This document shows, piece after piece, positions 36,971-38,805 of a stretch of DNA of 38,805 bases. The notes below the pieces were generated by a model. The model ran no database searches, had not been told where the DNA came from, and saw only the letters and a program-made list of their open reading frames with translations. The DNA is from Saccharospirillaceae bacterium (GTDB lineage Bacteria > Pseudomonadota > Gammaproteobacteria > Pseudomonadales > Natronospirillaceae): assembly GCA_007116635.1 (NCBI GenBank), contig SKIB01000134.1, positions 1 through 38,805 of the forward strand. Direction: 5' to 3'. Positions within the stretch are counted from its first letter, which is position 1, and every line of letters begins with the position of its first letter. A program made the position numbers and the translations under genes.

Positions 36971-38434
36971 ATGGCTAAGCAGCCCATCGTGATTGTTTGG
37001 CTAAAGCGAGATCTCCGATTGACCGATCACCAGGCGCTAACGGCCGCCGTGCACAGCGGCTATCCAGTGTTGATCTGCTACTGTTTTGAGCCTTGGCAGC
37101 AACAGGACCCGCATTTTGCTGCACGCCACTGGCGCTTGGTGGTGCAGTCGCTGCAGGACCTGCAGCAACAGTTGCAAGCCAAACAGCAACGGCTTTGGGT
37201 GTTCGCCTGCGACTTTAGCCAACTGCTGGCCACCTTGGCGCAAGCCTTTGAGCTAAAGGGGCTGTACAGTCATCGTGAGATTGGTCTGGCCAACAGTTGG
37301 GCCCGTGATCAGGTGGTGGCCCGCCAATGTCACGCCCTTGAGCTTCCGTGGCAACAGTTTTGGCAGCAGGCGGTGCGTCAGGGGTCGCAGGCGCGCAAGG
37401 GTTGGCAAGCCTTTGCCCAGCATCATTGGCAGCAACCTCTATTGCCCATCCCTTGGGCCGAGATGCGCACCGTCACTCAGTTACCAGACAGCTTGACCGA
37501 ATTACGGGTTAAGCAATTGCCCAAGGCTTGGTTGCGGCCCGATCCAAGTATGCAGCAGGGCGGGGAGACTCAGGCCTGGCAGCGATGGGCTTGGTTTGTG
37601 CAGCATGGCCTGAGCCGTTATCGTTCGGCCATCAGTAAGCCTGAGCAAGCGGAGCAGTATTGTTCACGGATGTCGGCCTTTCTTAGTTTGGGCAATCTGT
37701 CCATTCGTCAGTTGCATCAAGCCTTGGCAGCGCACCGGGTCAGTGGCCGTAAGGCCTTGCAGTCGCGCTTGGCTTGGCACTGCCACTTCATGCAGAAGTT
37801 TGAATCCTGTGTACGCATGCAGTTTGCGCCCTTGAATCTGGGTTATCTGCCTCTGTTACAGGCTCAGCAACAGCAGCAGCCGGAAGCGCGATTGAAGGCA
37901 AACTTTCAGGCCTGGGCTCAGGGTCGTACAGGCTACCCCATGGTGGATGCCTGCATGCGTTCCTTGTGGCAAACCGGCTACTTGAATTTTCGCCTGCGCG
38001 CCATGTTGGTCAGCTTTGCTTGCCATCATTTGGCCCTACCCTGGCAATGGGTGGCGCAGCACTTAGCGCGGCTGTTCTTGGACTTTGAGCCAGGCATTCA
38101 TTATCCACAGATCCAGATGCAGGTCGGGTTGACCGGCTTTAATACCCTGCGCATCTATAATCCAGTGCAGCAAAGCCTTAAGCAGGACCCAGAGGGGCGT
38201 TTTATTGTCCGGTACTTGCCTGAGCTGGCTGACTTGCCGCCGCCCTTGCGTCATCAACCCTGGACCATGGGGCCACTGGAGCGTCAGTGGTATGCCTGGC
38301 CTTTGGATTACCCAGAGCCAATGGTGGATCACCTACGTACCGCAGAGCAGGCGCGCAAACGATTATGGCAATGGCGAGCCTCGCTGCAGGTACAGCGAGC
38401 AGTGCCGGAGTTGTTGGCCCAGCAGGTGGATTAG
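36971..38434 (+). CDS. Cryptochrome/photolyase-family flavoprotein, atypical
   Basis: 487 aa. The N-terminal alpha/beta antenna-type domain starts VIVWLKRDLRLTDHQALTAA (about 7-26), the photolyase family signature. The FAD domain shows GRTGYPMVDACMRSLWQTGY (318-337), then NFRLRAML and RIYNPVQQ (394-401), so the fold is complete. Compared by eye with E. coli PhrB, key residues differ: the CPD-contact N341 is F340 and M345 is A344, and the segment FEPGIHYPQIQMQVG holds no tryptophan where W382 and W384 should be. The W359 equivalent (W358) and D372 equivalent (D371) are kept. It may be a cryptochrome or a repair enzyme of another subclass. GGGGG precedes the ATG. It is followed by DUF2256 and a second photolyase-type gene. 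Confidence 0.82.
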   Translation: MAKQPIVIVWLKRDLRLTDHQALTAAVHSGYPVLICYCFEPWQQQDPHFAARHWRLVVQSLQDLQQQLQAKQQRLWVFACDFSQLLATLAQAFELKGLYSHREIGLANSWARDQVVARQCHALELPWQQFWQQAVRQGSQARKGWQAFAQHHWQQPLLPIPWAEMRTVTQLPDSLTELRVKQLPKAWLRPDPSMQQGGETQAWQRWAWFVQHGLSRYRSAISKPEQAEQYCSRMSAFLSLGNLSIRQLHQALAAHRVSGRKALQSRLAWHCHFMQKFESCVRMQFAPLNLGYLPLLQAQQQQQPEARLKANFQAWAQGRTGYPMVDACMRSLWQTGYLNFRLRAMLVSFACHHLALPWQWVAQHLARLFLDFEPGIHYPQIQMQVGLTGFNTLRIYNPVQQSLKQDPEGRFIVRYLPELADLPPPLRHQPWTMGPLERQWYAWPLDYPEPMVDHLRTAEQARKRLWQWRASLQVQRAVPELLAQQVD

Positions 38435-38485
38435 CCAGTGTCGCTGGCCAGAGGATTTGCTTAGGCCATAAGAACCAAGAGCCCC

Positions 38486-38526
38486 GAACCCTATAACATA
38501 AGCCCTTAACAGAAGCCCTAACGAAG
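38486..38526. repeat. Degenerate AAGCCCTTAACA-type repeats before DUF2256 gene
   Basis: Three similar units of 13-15 nt (starting GAACCCTATAAC at 38486, AGCCCTTAAC at 38501, AGCCCTAACG at 38514) occupy the 105-nt gap after the photolyase-like gene. They are imperfect; function unknown. Confidence 0.4.
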
Positions 38527-38539
38527 AAGAAATAGCCAG

Positions 38540-38710
38540 ATGCACCATAAATTGACCCTGCCCAGCAAACTATGCCCGGTGTGCCAGCGTCCCTTTGTGT
38601 GGCGCAAAAAATGGGCTAAGGTCTGGCCTGAGGTTAAGTACTGCAGTCAGCGTTGTCGCCGCCAGGGCGGATCAGTCACCCCCACCAACACCCCCTCCAA
38701 GGAGGACTAA
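38540..38710 (+). CDS. DUF2256-family small cysteine-rich protein
   Basis: 56 aa; start ATG 38540, stop TAA 38708-38710. Four cysteines in two pairs, CPVC (about 12-15) and CSQRC (about 35-39), with the central [20 protein letters not shown] segment, are the DUF2256 hallmark and suggest a small zinc-ribbon-like fold. The family is commonly found next to cryptochrome/photolyase genes, as here. A specific role is not established. No clear ribosome site precedes it beyond GAAGAAGAAA. The stop region holds GGAGGA, which serves as the ribosome site of the next gene 4 nt later. Confidence 0.88.
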   Translation: MHHKLTLPSKLCPVCQRPFVWRKKWAKVWPEVKYCSQRCRRQGGSVTPTNTPSKED

Positions 38711-38713
38711 AGC

Positions 38714-38805
38714 ATGAATGTCGCCGAGCTGTTTGATCAGGCGGGCCAGCAACCCGTGCGCGAGCTGCGCTTGGTGCTGGGCGACCAGCTCAATGAGCAG
38801 CACTC
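38714..38805 (+). CDS. FeS-BCP-type photolyase-related protein, N-terminal fragment (cut by window end)
   Basis: Only 30 codons are in the window: a start ATG preceded by GGAGGA at 7 nt, and an N-terminus ending RELRLVLGDQLNEQHS. The LRLVLGDQLN strand is typical of the photolyase-related family that carries an iron-sulphur cluster (PhrB-type bacterial (6-4) photolyases and CryB). The gene begins 3 nt after the DUF2256 stop, so co-translation is likely. The cluster cysteines cannot be seen because the gene is truncated at the window edge. Confidence 0.72.
   Translation, partial: MNVAELFDQAGQQPVRELRLVLGDQLNEQH

Noticed and set aside
38101-38109. Perfect DnaA-box sequence TTATCCACA
   Set aside because: A single 9-mer inside a coding region (His-Tyr-Pro-Gln) with no cluster, AT-rich unwinding region or dnaA gene; probably chance.

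Overview
The window looks like near-origin chromosome of a free-living, probably marine, gammaproteobacterium. The evidence is the block mnmG-rsmG-parA-parB-atpIBEFHAGDC (the usual gammaproteobacterial origin-proximal order), a seven-gene Mrp-type Na+/H+ antiporter, a Pseudomonas-like ubiC-ubiA-phoB-phoR arrangement, and light-linked photolyase-family genes. No genus can be assigned from the sequence alone. Nearly all of it is coding and most genes are recognisable housekeeping or membrane-energetics genes. No phage, insertion sequence, CRISPR array or toxin-antitoxin module was seen.

Layout. 1-340: the 3' end of a 5S rRNA gene closing an rRNA operon, its terminator, and a short non-coding stretch with a hairpin and 20-nt tandem repeats. 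341-7478 (minus strand): the mrpABCDEFG operon followed by a type II NADH dehydrogenase. 7657-12398: a mixed block with a YihY-family membrane protein, a cyclic-nucleotide-binding-domain protein without a DNA-binding domain, an AlkB-type dioxygenase, a DUF2937 membrane protein, a 63-residue charged protein behind a conspicuous palindrome and promoter, and a YeeZ-like Rossmann protein. 12471-17329: a hypothetical membrane-anchored protein, then mnmG-rsmG (tRNA and rRNA modification) and parA-parB (chromosome segregation). 17410-24286: the complete F1Fo ATP synthase operon, ending at a strong terminator with a UUCG loop. 24395-28701: a REC plus PilZ-like regulator converging on phoR, then phoB, ubiA and ubiC on the minus strand, with a clear Pho box ahead of phoB. 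28865-34458: HU, ssb, uvrA and eno. 34547-38805: a 776-residue TPR/GAF-like histidine kinase, divergent from a cryptochrome/photolyase-family gene, a DUF2256 zinc-ribbon-like protein and the start of an FeS-BCP-type photolyase-related gene cut by the window edge.

How the parts relate. Ndh feeds electrons to quinone without pumping protons. Mrp exchanges Na+ for H+ using the proton gradient, ATP synthase consumes that gradient, and UbiC/UbiA make the ubiquinone that accepts Ndh electrons. AlkB, UvrA, SSB and the photolyase-family genes form a scattered set of DNA-damage functions.

The most interesting points are four. The photolyase-like protein at 36971 lacks the tryptophans expected next to the flavin and keeps company with DUF2256 and a second photolyase family. 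The ATP synthase c subunit is short and unusual, with helix-1 glycines replaced and a histidine present, and a strong hairpin follows its gene. The large TPR-GAF histidine kinase has no partner regulator next to it. A parS-like 16-mer lies inside parA. None of these amounts to a clearly new system on sequence alone.
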